A DNA stretch of 17,954 bases. Source: an uncultured Flavobacteriales bacterium (GTDB lineage Bacteria > Bacteroidota > Bacteroidia > Flavobacteriales > UBA1820). The notes beneath the pieces are model-generated. The model had not been told where the DNA came from and ran no database searches. It was given only the letters and a program-made list of their open reading frames with translations. The stretch lies in NCBI GenBank assembly GCA_902478645.1, contig CABSLV010000033.1, positions 1-17,954 on the forward strand. The letters are read 5' to 3'. Below, in pieces: positions 1 through 7,456 of the stretch. How positions within the stretch are numbered: the first letter of the stretch is position 1; every line of letters starts with the position of its first letter. A program made the translations under genes and the position numbers.

Positions 1-23
1 GGGCGGCACCTTTGGTGCCGCCC
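1..23 (-). terminator. Perfect hairpin after the HMG-CoA synthase gene, possibly cut by the window edge
   Basis: Bases 1-10 pair perfectly with 14-23 around a TTT loop, and the stem may continue beyond the left edge. It lies about 30 bases past the stop codon of the HMG-CoA synthase gene in the direction of transcription. Its place at a gene end suggests a transcription terminator. Any T tract on the minus strand would fall outside the window, so this cannot be confirmed. Confidence 0.55.
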
Positions 24-53
24 CGCTCGCTTGCCCGACAAACTTTGCGCCGC

Positions 54-1493
54 CTATCCCAGCACGGCATACCGGCGCAAGCCCACCGTCGTAGGCGTAT
101 CGCCGGTGGCGACGAACCGGATCGCTTTCCCGGGGATCAACGGAGCTTTCAATGCCCCCGTATGCAAAGCCTGGTAAGTATCGAAATCTACCTGCTGCCG
201 CTCGGCCAGTTCAGAGAACACATCCAGAGGAGCCAACCGCTCTTTCCATCCGGACTCCACCTGCAGGGCAAACACCTTGCTCTTCGAGCCGCTCCCGTAA
301 GCCAGGCATCCTACCGTACGACCTACCGCCTGCTCGCCCTGTTCGTACAGGCAGCGAAGAAGACTGACCAAGGACATAAAGATAGAGCCCGTGTACAGGT
401 TTCCTATCCGGGACGAAGCCCGCTCGCCCGGCTCGATCCGCTGAGCAACGAACGCCCGGTACAAAGGCGTACGCGCCGCCGCACGATAGAAGTCATCTTC
501 CCCGAAGCGCACTCCGGCCTGCTGCTCGACCTGATCCAAAAGTCCCTTGTCCCGCATCCAGGCCACCCAGTTGCGCACTGCCATCCGGCGTCCCTGATAA
601 GCGTACGGCTGGTGGAAGGCCAAGTAATCCCAATCCTGCAACACATCCAGCGGTTCCTGTGTCGCCAGATGATCCAAAGCCTCCGCGATGCGATCGCAAT
701 AGCATTCGTTCGACATCGGCCCGTCAAACACCGGTTCGTCCCGGTGGACGAGCACCTCGCGGTCGGCATGCCCCCAGAAATCGTCCCCGGACAGGTGCTC
801 CAACGCCGCCTCCACCGCCTGCCTATCGGCCGGTGCGCCCGCTGCCTGCAAGGCCGCGGCCAAGAGTTCCCGACGGGAGAAAGCGAGGTGCGGTTTGTAA
901 AAATCGCCTACCGAACACATCCCCACGCCGATATTTCCTTTGAGCGAGAGAAGCCTCGGCTCCTGGCACACGAGCATCGCTACCGCGCCCGCCCCCTGGG
1001 TGTACTCCCCCGGAGAAGCCAACGCGTATTTGGCAAAATCGGACGCTACGACGATCGCCCGCCGCGAAGCGTCGCCCCGTACCCACTCCAAGCTGTTGTG
1101 CAAGGCGTCCACCGCCCCCACACAGGCAAAAGTCATGTCCAAGGCATCGCAATGGCGCAGGCACCGCGCCCCGTACCTGGCTTCCAAAGCCTGTTCGAGA
1201 ATCTCGCACACGTAGGTTGCCGTCGGCTTGGCGGCATCCAACGCGCTTTCGGTGCCCAGATACAAACGCCCGATGGTGCGCGGGTCGATGTCGTTTTCCC
1301 GGATCAGGCGCAGGACGGCTTCGGCAGCCATCGTCGCCGTATCCTCGTCGGTGTCCATCAGCGCCATCGCGTCCAGTCCCAATCCCTTGGTCAGTTTGTC
1401 GGGTTCTATGTCCCGAGCCGCGGCCAAAGCGCGGATGTCCAGATACAAACGAGGTACGTAATACGAAATGCTGTCGATGCCTGTTTTACTCAT
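54..1493 (-). CDS. Hydroxymethylglutaryl-CoA synthase
   Basis: The 479-residue protein belongs to the HMG-CoA synthase family, which condenses acetyl-CoA with acetoacetyl-CoA to form HMG-CoA, the first committed intermediate of the mevalonate route to isoprenoids. The catalytic triad is visible: Glu82 in a TES motif, the nucleophile Cys124 in TFACVGA, and His294 in AFHQPYA. A family-typical segment FDGPMSNECY lies around 256-265 and a GSGSKSKVFA-like segment near the C-terminus. The length suits a full MvaS-type enzyme. No HMG-CoA reductase or mevalonate kinase lies nearby, so the pathway is inferred from the family. The start is ATG at 1493, 20 bases after the capA-like stop, so the two are probably co-transcribed. 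A polyketide beta-branching HMGS is a less likely alternative, because no PKS or ACP gene is present. Confidence 0.93.
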   Translation of the reverse strand: MSKTGIDSISYYVPRLYLDIRALAAARDIEPDKLTKGLGLDAMALMDTDEDTATMAAEAVLRLIRENDIDPRTIGRLYLGTESALDAAKPTATYVCEILEQALEARYGARCLRHCDALDMTFACVGAVDALHNSLEWVRGDASRRAIVVASDFAKYALASPGEYTQGAGAVAMLVCQEPRLLSLKGNIGVGMCSVGDFYKPHLAFSRRELLAAALQAAGAPADRQAVEAALEHLSGDDFWGHADREVLVHRDEPVFDGPMSNECYCDRIAEALDHLATQEPLDVLQDWDYLAFHQPYAYQGRRMAVRNWVAWMRDKGLLDQVEQQAGVRFGEDDFYRAAARTPLYRAFVAQRIEPGERASSRIGNLYTGSIFMSLVSLLRCLYEQGEQAVGRTVGCLAYGSGSKSKVFALQVESGWKERLAPLDVFSELAERQQVDFDTYQALHTGALKAPLIPGKAIRFVATGDTPTTVGLRRYAVLG

Positions 1494-1513
1494 AAGTCTT
1501 GTTTTTTAGGGTT

Positions 1514-2653
1514 CTACTCAGATATATCGGATTTCCCGGCCGTATCCTCGGGGCGGTATTCCCAAATGCCGGTATTGTTGCCGTCCAGACAGGCGCGGGC
1601 GCGACGGGCAAAAGCGTCCAGGCGATCCCGCTCCGCCTGAGACAAAGGAAAATCCCCACGCTGAGCCGCCTGCACCGGAACGATGTAAAACCGCTGGCGT
1701 CCTTCCTGCACCGGCTTCCACATCCACACCAGGGAATAGGTACACTCGGCCACATGGGGCTTTCCCCCGTGCTCCCGCACTAGAGTTACGGTAAGGGTCG
1801 ATCCACCCTGGGTATCGATCGTACGCTGGTTGGACAGGTAATTGCCCAGCGAATAGACCACTACCCGCTCTATCCGTCCCGTACTGTCCCTATAAGCGTG
1901 CATCGGCTGCACCACGTGGGGATGGGATCCGATGACCAGGTCCGCCCCGCGATCGAAGAAAAACTGAGCAAGATCCTTCTGGGAGGGCTCGGGAAGCATC
2001 TCGTACTCGCGCCCCCAATGCACGCAGACGATGACGAAATCCGGTTTCCCGGACCGAGCCACAGCCAAATCCTGCGCGATCTGCGCGGTATCGATCCGGC
2101 TGACCTCCACCGGCGGGTAGTCGGGGATACCGTTGGTTCCGTAAGTATAGTTCAACAGGGCAAAACTGAAATCCCGGTAATGGAAAAAGAGCGGATGTCG
2201 CTCCTTCCGCTGGGTGGAATCCAGGAATACGCCGGTGTGCGGAACGTCCAGCGAATCGAGCACTTCGACCGTGCGGACGATGCCCCGCTTGTACCGGTCC
2301 AGGCTGTGGTTGTTGGCCGTTACCAGCAGGTCGAAACCGGCCTCCCGGATAGCCCGGGCAAAGGCCACAGGCGCGGAAAAACGCGGATAACCCGAATAAG
2401 GCTGTGCTCCGACCGGGGTTTCGAGGTTGGCGATGGCCAGATCGGCTGCCCGAACCTCCGGGGCGATGTAGCGAAAACACTCCGAGTAATCGTACTGCGC
2501 GCTATCCCGCTGCGCCGAGACCAACTGCGCCTCGTGCTGCATGATGTCGCCGGCAAAGAGCACGCGCAAGGTATCCGACTGAGCCTGCACCCCGCCCGAG
2601 AAGGCGGGAAACATTCCCAGTGCGATCCAAAAGAACTTGCCTGCCATCGTCAT
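1514..2653 (-). CDS. CapA-family secreted metallophosphoesterase-like protein
   Basis: The 379-residue protein resembles the CapA/YwtB family (PGA_cap domain), a metallophosphoesterase-like fold linked to poly-gamma-glutamate capsule production, although most family members have no proven substrate. A hydrophobic N-terminal segment (about 6-24) ending near VQAQS looks like a signal peptide, so the protein is probably exported to the periplasm. Family motifs appear in order: FAGDIM (33-38), NLETPVG (76-82), ANNHSLD (113-119), VHWGREYE (211-218), GSHPHVVQP (242-250) and YSLGNYLS (267-274). These include the His, Asp and Asn residues expected to bind metals. ATG codons at 2653 and 2647 are both possible starts. 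The gene lies just upstream of HMG-CoA synthase. No capsule synthesis genes (capB or capC) are nearby, so a role in polyglutamate synthesis should not be assumed. Confidence 0.88.
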   Translation of the reverse strand: MTMAGKFFWIALGMFPAFSGGVQAQSDTLRVLFAGDIMQHEAQLVSAQRDSAQYDYSECFRYIAPEVRAADLAIANLETPVGAQPYSGYPRFSAPVAFARAIREAGFDLLVTANNHSLDRYKRGIVRTVEVLDSLDVPHTGVFLDSTQRKERHPLFFHYRDFSFALLNYTYGTNGIPDYPPVEVSRIDTAQIAQDLAVARSGKPDFVIVCVHWGREYEMLPEPSQKDLAQFFFDRGADLVIGSHPHVVQPMHAYRDSTGRIERVVVYSLGNYLSNQRTIDTQGGSTLTVTLVREHGGKPHVAECTYSLVWMWKPVQEGRQRFYIVPVQAAQRGDFPLSQAERDRLDAFARRARACLDGNNTGIWEYRPEDTAGKSDISE

Positions 2654-2833
2654 CCGTGCTGTTACCGTATGCTTTATCTATTTTTGTGAAGGGTATCCGG
2701 GAAGCCTTTCTTTCCTCCTCTCACCGCTTCCTCACGTCCTTTTCTCTCGTTCCCTTTCTCGCCCCCTTCCGCCTGCAGCCAATTTCCGATCCCCTGACGG
2801 AGAACCGTCCGAGAAAAAGGGCAGGAACGAAGG
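2654..2833. other. Non-coding spacer between ychF and the CapA-like gene
   Basis: This 180-base spacer is pyrimidine-rich on the plus strand, so any minus-strand transcript would have a purine-rich leader. It contains a 5-bp hairpin near 2797-2810 with no T tract in the direction of transcription. No TAnnTTTG promoter was found on the minus strand. Nothing else in it could be supported. Confidence 0.5.
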
Positions 2834-3925
2834 TTATACGTTAAAGCGGAAGTGCATGATATCGCCGTCCTGGACAATGTATTCCTTGCCTTCGACGTGC
2901 ATCTTTCCGGCTTCCCTTACCTTTACTTCCGAGCCCAGGGCGATGTAGTCCTCGTACTTGATCACCTCGGCACGGATAAAGCCTTTCTCAAAGTCGGTGT
3001 GGATCACCCCGGCGGCTTGCGGAGCGGTAGCCCCCACCGGAACGGTCCAGGCCTTGACCTCCTTCGGACCAGCCGTGAAATAGGTCTGAAGGCGAAGCAG
3101 CTTGTAAGCCGAACGGATCAGGCGCGATACGCCCGGTTCCTCCAGTCCCATTTCCGCCAGGAACATCTGCCTCTCGTCGTAGGTTTCCAGTTCGGTAATG
3201 TCCGCTTCGGCGGCTGCCGCCAAGACCAGTACCTCGGCATCTTCGTCGCGCACGGCTTCCCGAACGGCCTCCACGTAGGCGTTGCCCGAGACGGCCGAAG
3301 CCTCGTCCACGTTGCACACGTAGAGAATGGGCTTGTCGGTGAGCAGTTGCAAGGGAGTGATCAGTTCCCGTTCCTCCTCGGAGAAGGAAAGCGAGCGGAC
3401 GCTGCGGCAATCCTCGAGCGCCGCCTCGACCCGTTCCAATACGGCCACGGCCGCCTGTGCTTCGCGGTTGCCTACTTTGGCGGCTTTGCGCTCCTTGTCC
3501 AAGCGTTTGCCGAGGGTTTCGAGGTCCTTGAGGCAAAGTTCCATGTCGATGGTCTGCTTGTCCCTCACCGGATCGACACTGCCGTCCACGTGGGTGATAT
3601 TGCCGTCGTCGAAACACCGCAACACGTGGATGATGGCATTCGTCTCGCGGATGTTGGCCAGGAACTGGTTGCCCAGGCCCTCGCCTTTGGAGGCGCCGCG
3701 CACCAGCCCGGCGATGTCCACGATGTCCACCGTGGCCGGGACAACCCGTTCGGGATGGACGAGTTTCTCGAGTTCCTCCAAACGGTGATCCGGGACGTTC
3801 ACCACGCCTACGTTGGGTTCAATGGTACAAAACGGAAAGTTGGCCGACTGTGCTTTCGCATTGGAAAGACAGTTGAACAAGGTCGATTTGCCGACATTGG
3901 GCAATCCTACGATACCGCACTTCAT
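2834..3925 (-). CDS. ychF: Redox/ribosome-associated ATPase YchF (Obg-like ATPase)
   Basis: The 363-residue protein is a full-length YchF/OLA1, a universally conserved cytosolic P-loop NTPase of the Obg family that prefers ATP, binds ribosomes and is linked to stress and translation control. The G1 loop GLPNVGKST lies at 7-15, the diagnostic NFPFCTIEPNVG at 29-40 and G3 DIAG at 70-73. NVDE at 205-208 replaces the GTP-specifying NKxD, as usual in this family. A C-terminal TGS domain runs from about 280 and ends in the typical DGDIMHFRFNV. A gap of 140 bases separates it from the MlaF-like gene upstream and 180 bases from the CapA-like gene downstream. No clear promoter was seen in either gap. 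Confidence 0.97.
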   Translation of the reverse strand: MKCGIVGLPNVGKSTLFNCLSNAKAQSANFPFCTIEPNVGVVNVPDHRLEELEKLVHPERVVPATVDIVDIAGLVRGASKGEGLGNQFLANIRETNAIIHVLRCFDDGNITHVDGSVDPVRDKQTIDMELCLKDLETLGKRLDKERKAAKVGNREAQAAVAVLERVEAALEDCRSVRSLSFSEEERELITPLQLLTDKPILYVCNVDEASAVSGNAYVEAVREAVRDEDAEVLVLAAAAEADITELETYDERQMFLAEMGLEEPGVSRLIRSAYKLLRLQTYFTAGPKEVKAWTVPVGATAPQAAGVIHTDFEKGFIRAEVIKYEDYIALGSEVKVREAGKMHVEGKEYIVQDGDIMHFRFNV

Positions 3926-4065
3926 CTTGCTTTCTACTGCTTGCTTTTTTTCTCTTTTATTGTTCTGGCAGCCCTTGACCGGGCCGTTTCTTTCTTGCTG
4001 TCATTTGCCAGGCGCCGCTGGCTTCCCCTTGCGGAACCTCCCGGAGGAAGTGGCACGGAACCTGC

Positions 4066-4824
4066 TTACAATCCCCGCACCTGCTTGAGCGCCCGCAGGA
4101 TGGGCGAGGAATACACGAAATCGACAATAGCCCCGTTGTCCGCCGCGAGAATATCCTCGTTGGTTCCCTCCCAGGCTTTGTACCCACCGCTGAGAAAGAC
4201 GATCTTCTGGCCGATCTCCATCACCGAATTCATGTCGTGGGTGTTGATGATGGTGGTAATGCCGTATTCGTGGGTGATCTCGCTGATCAGGCGGTCGATC
4301 ACGATGGAGGTCTTGGGGTCCAGTCCGGAGTTGGGTTCGTCGCAAAACAGGTACTTGGGGTTCATGATGATGCCCCGGGCAATGGCCACGCGTTTGCGCA
4401 TCCCGCCGGAGAGTTCGGAAGGGTATTTGGCCTGCACTCCGTCCAAATTGACCCGATGGAGCGCCCACTGTACGCGGTCTTCCATCTCGCCGCGGTTTTC
4501 CTCCGAAAACATCATCAGGGGGAACATCACGTTTTCCCCCACGCTCATCGAATCGAACAAAGCCCCTCCTTGAAAGACCATGCCGATCTCGTGGCGCAGA
4601 TTTTCCCGCTGGGCCTCGTCCATCGAACTGTATGCCACCCCGTCGTAGTAGATGTCTCCGGAATCGGGCTTGATCAACCCGGTGAGCGTCTTGAGGAAAA
4701 CAGTCTTTCCGGCACCGCTCTGCCCGATGATCAGGTTGGTCTTTCCGCGTTCGAACACCGTACTGATGCCCCGGAGCACATCGGTGCCCTCGAACGATTT
4801 TCGTATGTCCTTGGCTTCTATCAT
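4066..4824 (-). CDS. mlaF: MlaF-type ABC transporter ATP-binding protein (lipid asymmetry/lipid import)
   Basis: The 252-residue protein is the cytoplasmic ATPase of an MlaFE-type importer, which in Gram-negative bacteria moves phospholipids between the outer and inner membranes. Walker A GQSGAGKT lies at 34-41, the Q-loop Gln at 85 (VFQGG), the signature LSGGMRKRVAIAR at 138-150, Walker B LFCDEP at 159-164 and the switch His at 196 (NTHD). The LSGGMRKRVAIAR signature is characteristic of the MlaF/MKL group. The start at 4824 (MIEAKDI) was chosen because it lies 7 bases after the permease stop and begins the conserved domain; an in-frame ATG at 4860 lies inside the permease gene. It is coupled to the MlaE-type gene. 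Confidence 0.93.
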   Translation of the reverse strand: MIEAKDIRKSFEGTDVLRGISTVFERGKTNLIIGQSGAGKTVFLKTLTGLIKPDSGDIYYDGVAYSSMDEAQRENLRHEIGMVFQGGALFDSMSVGENVMFPLMMFSEENRGEMEDRVQWALHRVNLDGVQAKYPSELSGGMRKRVAIARGIIMNPKYLFCDEPNSGLDPKTSIVIDRLISEITHEYGITTIINTHDMNSVMEIGQKIVFLSGGYKAWEGTNEDILAADNGAIVDFVYSSPILRALKQVRGL

Positions 4825-4831
4825 GTCTTTT

Positions 4832-5593
4832 TTAGCCCAGCAGGGTCTGGGTGAGTACATAGTTGAGGATGATGATTACGATGCTGCTCCATACCACCGC
4901 ATTGGTGGAAGCCTTGCCCACTTCCAGCGCACCGCCCTTGATGTAATATCCGAAGAAGGCCGGAAGGGTCGCAATGACAAAGGCGAACACCTCGGACTTG
5001 ATCATCGCATACGCTACGTAAAAGGTATCGAAAGGCATTCGCAGCCCGTTGACATATTCCGCCGTAGTCGCCACTCCGGAGGTGATCACCGCCACCCAGC
5101 CGCCGAACAGAGCCGTTACCATACTGGTCATGATCAGCACCGGCATGAACGAAAGCAATGCGGCGATCTTGGGCAGGACCAGATAATTGATGGAATTGAC
5201 CCCCATCACGTCCAGTGCCTCGATCTGTTCCGTCACCCGCATCGTGCCGATACTCGAAGCGATGTACGAACCTACCTTTCCACAGAGGATGATGGCGATG
5301 ATGGTCGGGGAAAACTCCAGGATCACCGCCTCGCGCGTGGCATAGGCCACGTAGTGTTTGGGGATCATCGTCGAACCCTCCAGGTTGAAGGCCATCTGCA
5401 AGGCCACCACCGCCCCGACGAAAAACGAGATAAAGGCGACGATACCCATCGAATTGAACCCCAGGTCGTCCACCTCGCGCAGGTATAGGCGTGCAAAAAC
5501 CCTGCCGCGCTGGGGACGCGCCATCGCCTTGCGCAACATCAGGAAATAGCGTCCCGATTTGGTGAAAAAACGTTCGATGTATTCGGACAACAT
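4832..5593 (-). CDS. mlaE: MlaE-type ABC transporter permease
   Basis: The 253-residue inner-membrane protein is an MlaE/YrbE-type permease. It has an amphipathic N-terminus (1-40) and then hydrophobic segments at about 50-70, 90-112, 145-172, 190-215 and 228-250. The family signature running from EFSPTI through LCGKVGSYIASSIGTMRVTE to QIEALDVMGVNSINYLVLPK covers about 93-142. The start at 5593 (MLSEYIERFF) is preferred over an upstream in-frame ATG at 5665, which would add a basic, non-conserved extension overlapping the methyltransferase gene. The gene lies between an rRNA methyltransferase gene and the MlaF-like gene. No MCE-domain (MlaD) gene follows in the window, although substrate capture in known systems depends on such a protein. 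Confidence 0.93.
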   Translation of the reverse strand: MLSEYIERFFTKSGRYFLMLRKAMARPQRGRVFARLYLREVDDLGFNSMGIVAFISFFVGAVVALQMAFNLEGSTMIPKHYVAYATREAVILEFSPTIIAIILCGKVGSYIASSIGTMRVTEQIEALDVMGVNSINYLVLPKIAALLSFMPVLIMTSMVTALFGGWVAVITSGVATTAEYVNGLRMPFDTFYVAYAMIKSEVFAFVIATLPAFFGYYIKGGALEVGKASTNAVVWSSIVIIILNYVLTQTLLG

Positions 5594-5627
5594 ACGGTCT
5601 TTTTTTCTTCTTTTATAGTTTTTCTCC

Positions 5628-6851
5628 TTACCCCTCCCGCTGCAACAGTGCCATGTAAAACCCATCGTAGCCCTCCCGGGAGGAAAGCAGGCTGTGTTCT
5701 TCCAACAGGCGGAAATCCGGATGCTCCTCCAGAAAACGCGCCACCTGCCGCCCGTTTTCGCGCGGCAGCACCGAACAAGTGGAATACACCATCCGGCCGC
5801 CCGGCCGCAGCATCCGGCTGTACGAGGCCAACAACTGCGCCTGCAAAGCCGTTACCTGGTCCAAAAAAGCGGGCGTGAGCCGCCATTTGGCATCCGGGTC
5901 GCGCCGCAGCGTTCCCAGCCCCGAACATGGCACGTCGAGCAGCAGACGATCGGCCGAGGCCTCCCGCCGGGCTATCTCTTCCTCCGTAGCCAGAGCAGTC
6001 TTTACCGTCGATACCCCCGCCCGGAGCGCTCTCCGGCGGAGTTCCTCCAGCCGTTTTTCGTGTACGTCCAGCGCCAGGATCTCTCCCCGCCCCTGCATCA
6101 GCGCCGCCAGGTGCAAGGTCTTGCCCCCTGCCCCGGCACAGGCATCCACCACGCGCATCCCCGGTTCGGGTGCCAGCAAAGGTGCCACCCGTTGCGAGGA
6201 AGCATCCTGTACTTCGAACCATCCCTGGCGAAACGCCTCCGTATCGGAGAGTTGCGCCCGGCGGGACAGTTCAAGGGCATCGGGATAGCCTTCCAGCGCG
6301 CGGGTCTCCAAACGGTTTTCCCGGGCCAGCCGCTGTTGCAGACGTTCCCGGGTCGTGCGAAGGGTATTGACCCGAAGCACCACCGGCGCCTGGGTGTTCA
6401 TCGCAGCCAGTTCCGCATCCCACACCTGGGGCAGTTCCTGCGCACCGATGGCATCCAGCCAGTCGGGAATGCTCTCGCGAAGAGCCCGCACCGCCTGCGC
6501 CCGGCGATACCCGTCGAGGATCTCCGGGGGGCAAAGCGCGGAAAACTCCTCCCACGGGGGGAGCGTTCCTCCGTGGCACACCACGTGCGCGCCCAGCATC
6601 CGCCAGACCTCCTTGCGCTCGCGCGCCGCCTCCACTCCGACGAGGTGACCATACAAGCGAGCATAACGCACTACGCCATACACCGACGAGGCGATGAATG
6701 CTCGGTCGGAAGCTCCGCGACGGCGATCCGCCCGCAAGGTCCGCTCGAGGACTCTCCCGGCGTGTTCCCCGCCGACGAGGATCGCTTCGATGGCTCCGAC
6801 GGCGGCTTCCGCCTGGCTGCGGTAGATCCGCACCTTCGTTTCGGTGTGCAT
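5628..6851 (-). CDS. RsmB/NSUN-type 16S rRNA m5C methyltransferase
   Basis: The 407-residue protein is a RsmB/NOP2-family cytosine-5 RNA methyltransferase, which transfers a methyl group from SAM to C5 of cytosine in rRNA. Residues 1 to about 130 resemble the NusB-like RNA-binding domain of RsmB. The C-terminal part holds SAM motif I DACAGAGGKT (236-245), motif IV DVPCSGLG with Cys309 (306-313) and motif VI YSTCSV with the catalytic Cys359 (356-361). The start at 6851 was chosen because an AGAGAGGA-like ribosome-binding sequence lies just upstream; an in-frame ATG at 6884 would only add a short charged stretch. It ends 34 bases before the MlaE-type start. The target base is inferred from the family. 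Confidence 0.9.
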   Translation of the reverse strand: MHTETKVRIYRSQAEAAVGAIEAILVGGEHAGRVLERTLRADRRRGASDRAFIASSVYGVVRYARLYGHLVGVEAARERKEVWRMLGAHVVCHGGTLPPWEEFSALCPPEILDGYRRAQAVRALRESIPDWLDAIGAQELPQVWDAELAAMNTQAPVVLRVNTLRTTRERLQQRLARENRLETRALEGYPDALELSRRAQLSDTEAFRQGWFEVQDASSQRVAPLLAPEPGMRVVDACAGAGGKTLHLAALMQGRGEILALDVHEKRLEELRRRALRAGVSTVKTALATEEEIARREASADRLLLDVPCSGLGTLRRDPDAKWRLTPAFLDQVTALQAQLLASYSRMLRPGGRMVYSTCSVLPRENGRQVARFLEEHPDFRLLEEHSLLSSREGYDGFYMALLQREG

Positions 6852-6967
6852 GCTTCTATCCTCTCTTTCCCTTTTTTCCTCCACGCTCGAACGTTTCTCT
6901 GCTCTTGGCTCTTTTCCTTTCTCCCCCCCCCTTGGGATGACCCGCGGCGGACTACCGAAGACAGGGA

Positions 6968-7414
6968 TCAGAAAGCGCCTTGGCGGGCATCGTCGTAGAT
7001 CTCACGTGCCGCAAAGTGGAACTTGCACTCGCGTTCGGACGATTCGGGCGAATCCGAAGCATGGATGGCGTTTTCCGAGATGTCCTTGCCGTAGAGGGCG
7101 CGGATGGTTCCGGGAGCCGCTTTCTTGGGGTCGGTCGCTCCGATGAAAGCCCGGTAATCGCGGATGCAGTTTTCCTTTTCCACGATCGCCACTACGATCG
7201 GGCCGCTGACCATGTATTCGACCAGTTCGTGGAAAAACGGTTTTCCTTCGTGTTCGGCGTAGAACAGTCCCGCATCGCGGCGCGAGAGCTGCGTCATCTT
7301 CAGGGCGATGATCTTGAATCCCGCCGAGGTTATCTTGTCGATGATCACACCCAGATGACCGTTGCGCACGGCATCCGGCTTGATCATTGTAAGGGTTCTT
7401 TCGAGTTTGGCCAT
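6968..7414 (-). CDS. ndk: Nucleoside diphosphate kinase
   Basis: The 148-residue protein is nucleoside diphosphate kinase, which moves the gamma phosphate from ATP to NDPs through a phosphohistidine to balance NTP and dNTP pools in the cytosol. The nucleotide-binding start TLTMIKPDAV lies at 7-16, and the active-site motif NAIHASDSPESSERE places the catalytic His at 118, the number usual in the family. The start at 7414 (MAKLERTL) gives the family-standard N-terminus; an in-frame ATG at 7438 would add eight residues. It begins 42 bases after the lnt stop. A weak promoter-like TATATTAG lies at 7443-7450 on the minus strand, so ndk may have its own promoter in addition to read-through from lnt. 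Confidence 0.97.
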   Translation of the reverse strand: MAKLERTLTMIKPDAVRNGHLGVIIDKITSAGFKIIALKMTQLSRRDAGLFYAEHEGKPFFHELVEYMVSGPIVVAIVEKENCIRDYRAFIGATDPKKAAPGTIRALYGKDISENAIHASDSPESSERECKFHFAAREIYDDARQGAF

Positions 7415-7456
7415 ATTCGTTTCGATTTTCAGGTTCAAACGGCTAATATAGCATTT

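Noticed and set aside
12..1640. Long plus-strand open frame opposite HMG-CoA synthase
   Set aside because: It encodes no recognisable domain, is Arg/Pro/His-rich as antisense frames of GC-rich genes are, and the minus strand holds a full enzyme with its catalytic triad.
2679..2686. TATTTTTG box on the plus strand upstream of the CapA-like gene
   Set aside because: Wrong strand for both neighbouring genes, with no supported plus-strand gene downstream.
2852..4573. Plus-strand open frame of over 570 codons across ychF and the MlaF-like gene
   Set aside because: It spans two well-supported genes on the opposite strand and shows no domain; it results from low stop-codon frequency.
7443..7450. 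TATATTAG as a definite ndk promoter
   Set aside because: It differs from the consensus at one fixed base, overlaps the end region of the lnt gene spacer and has no -33 element, so it is mentioned only as a possibility under ndk.
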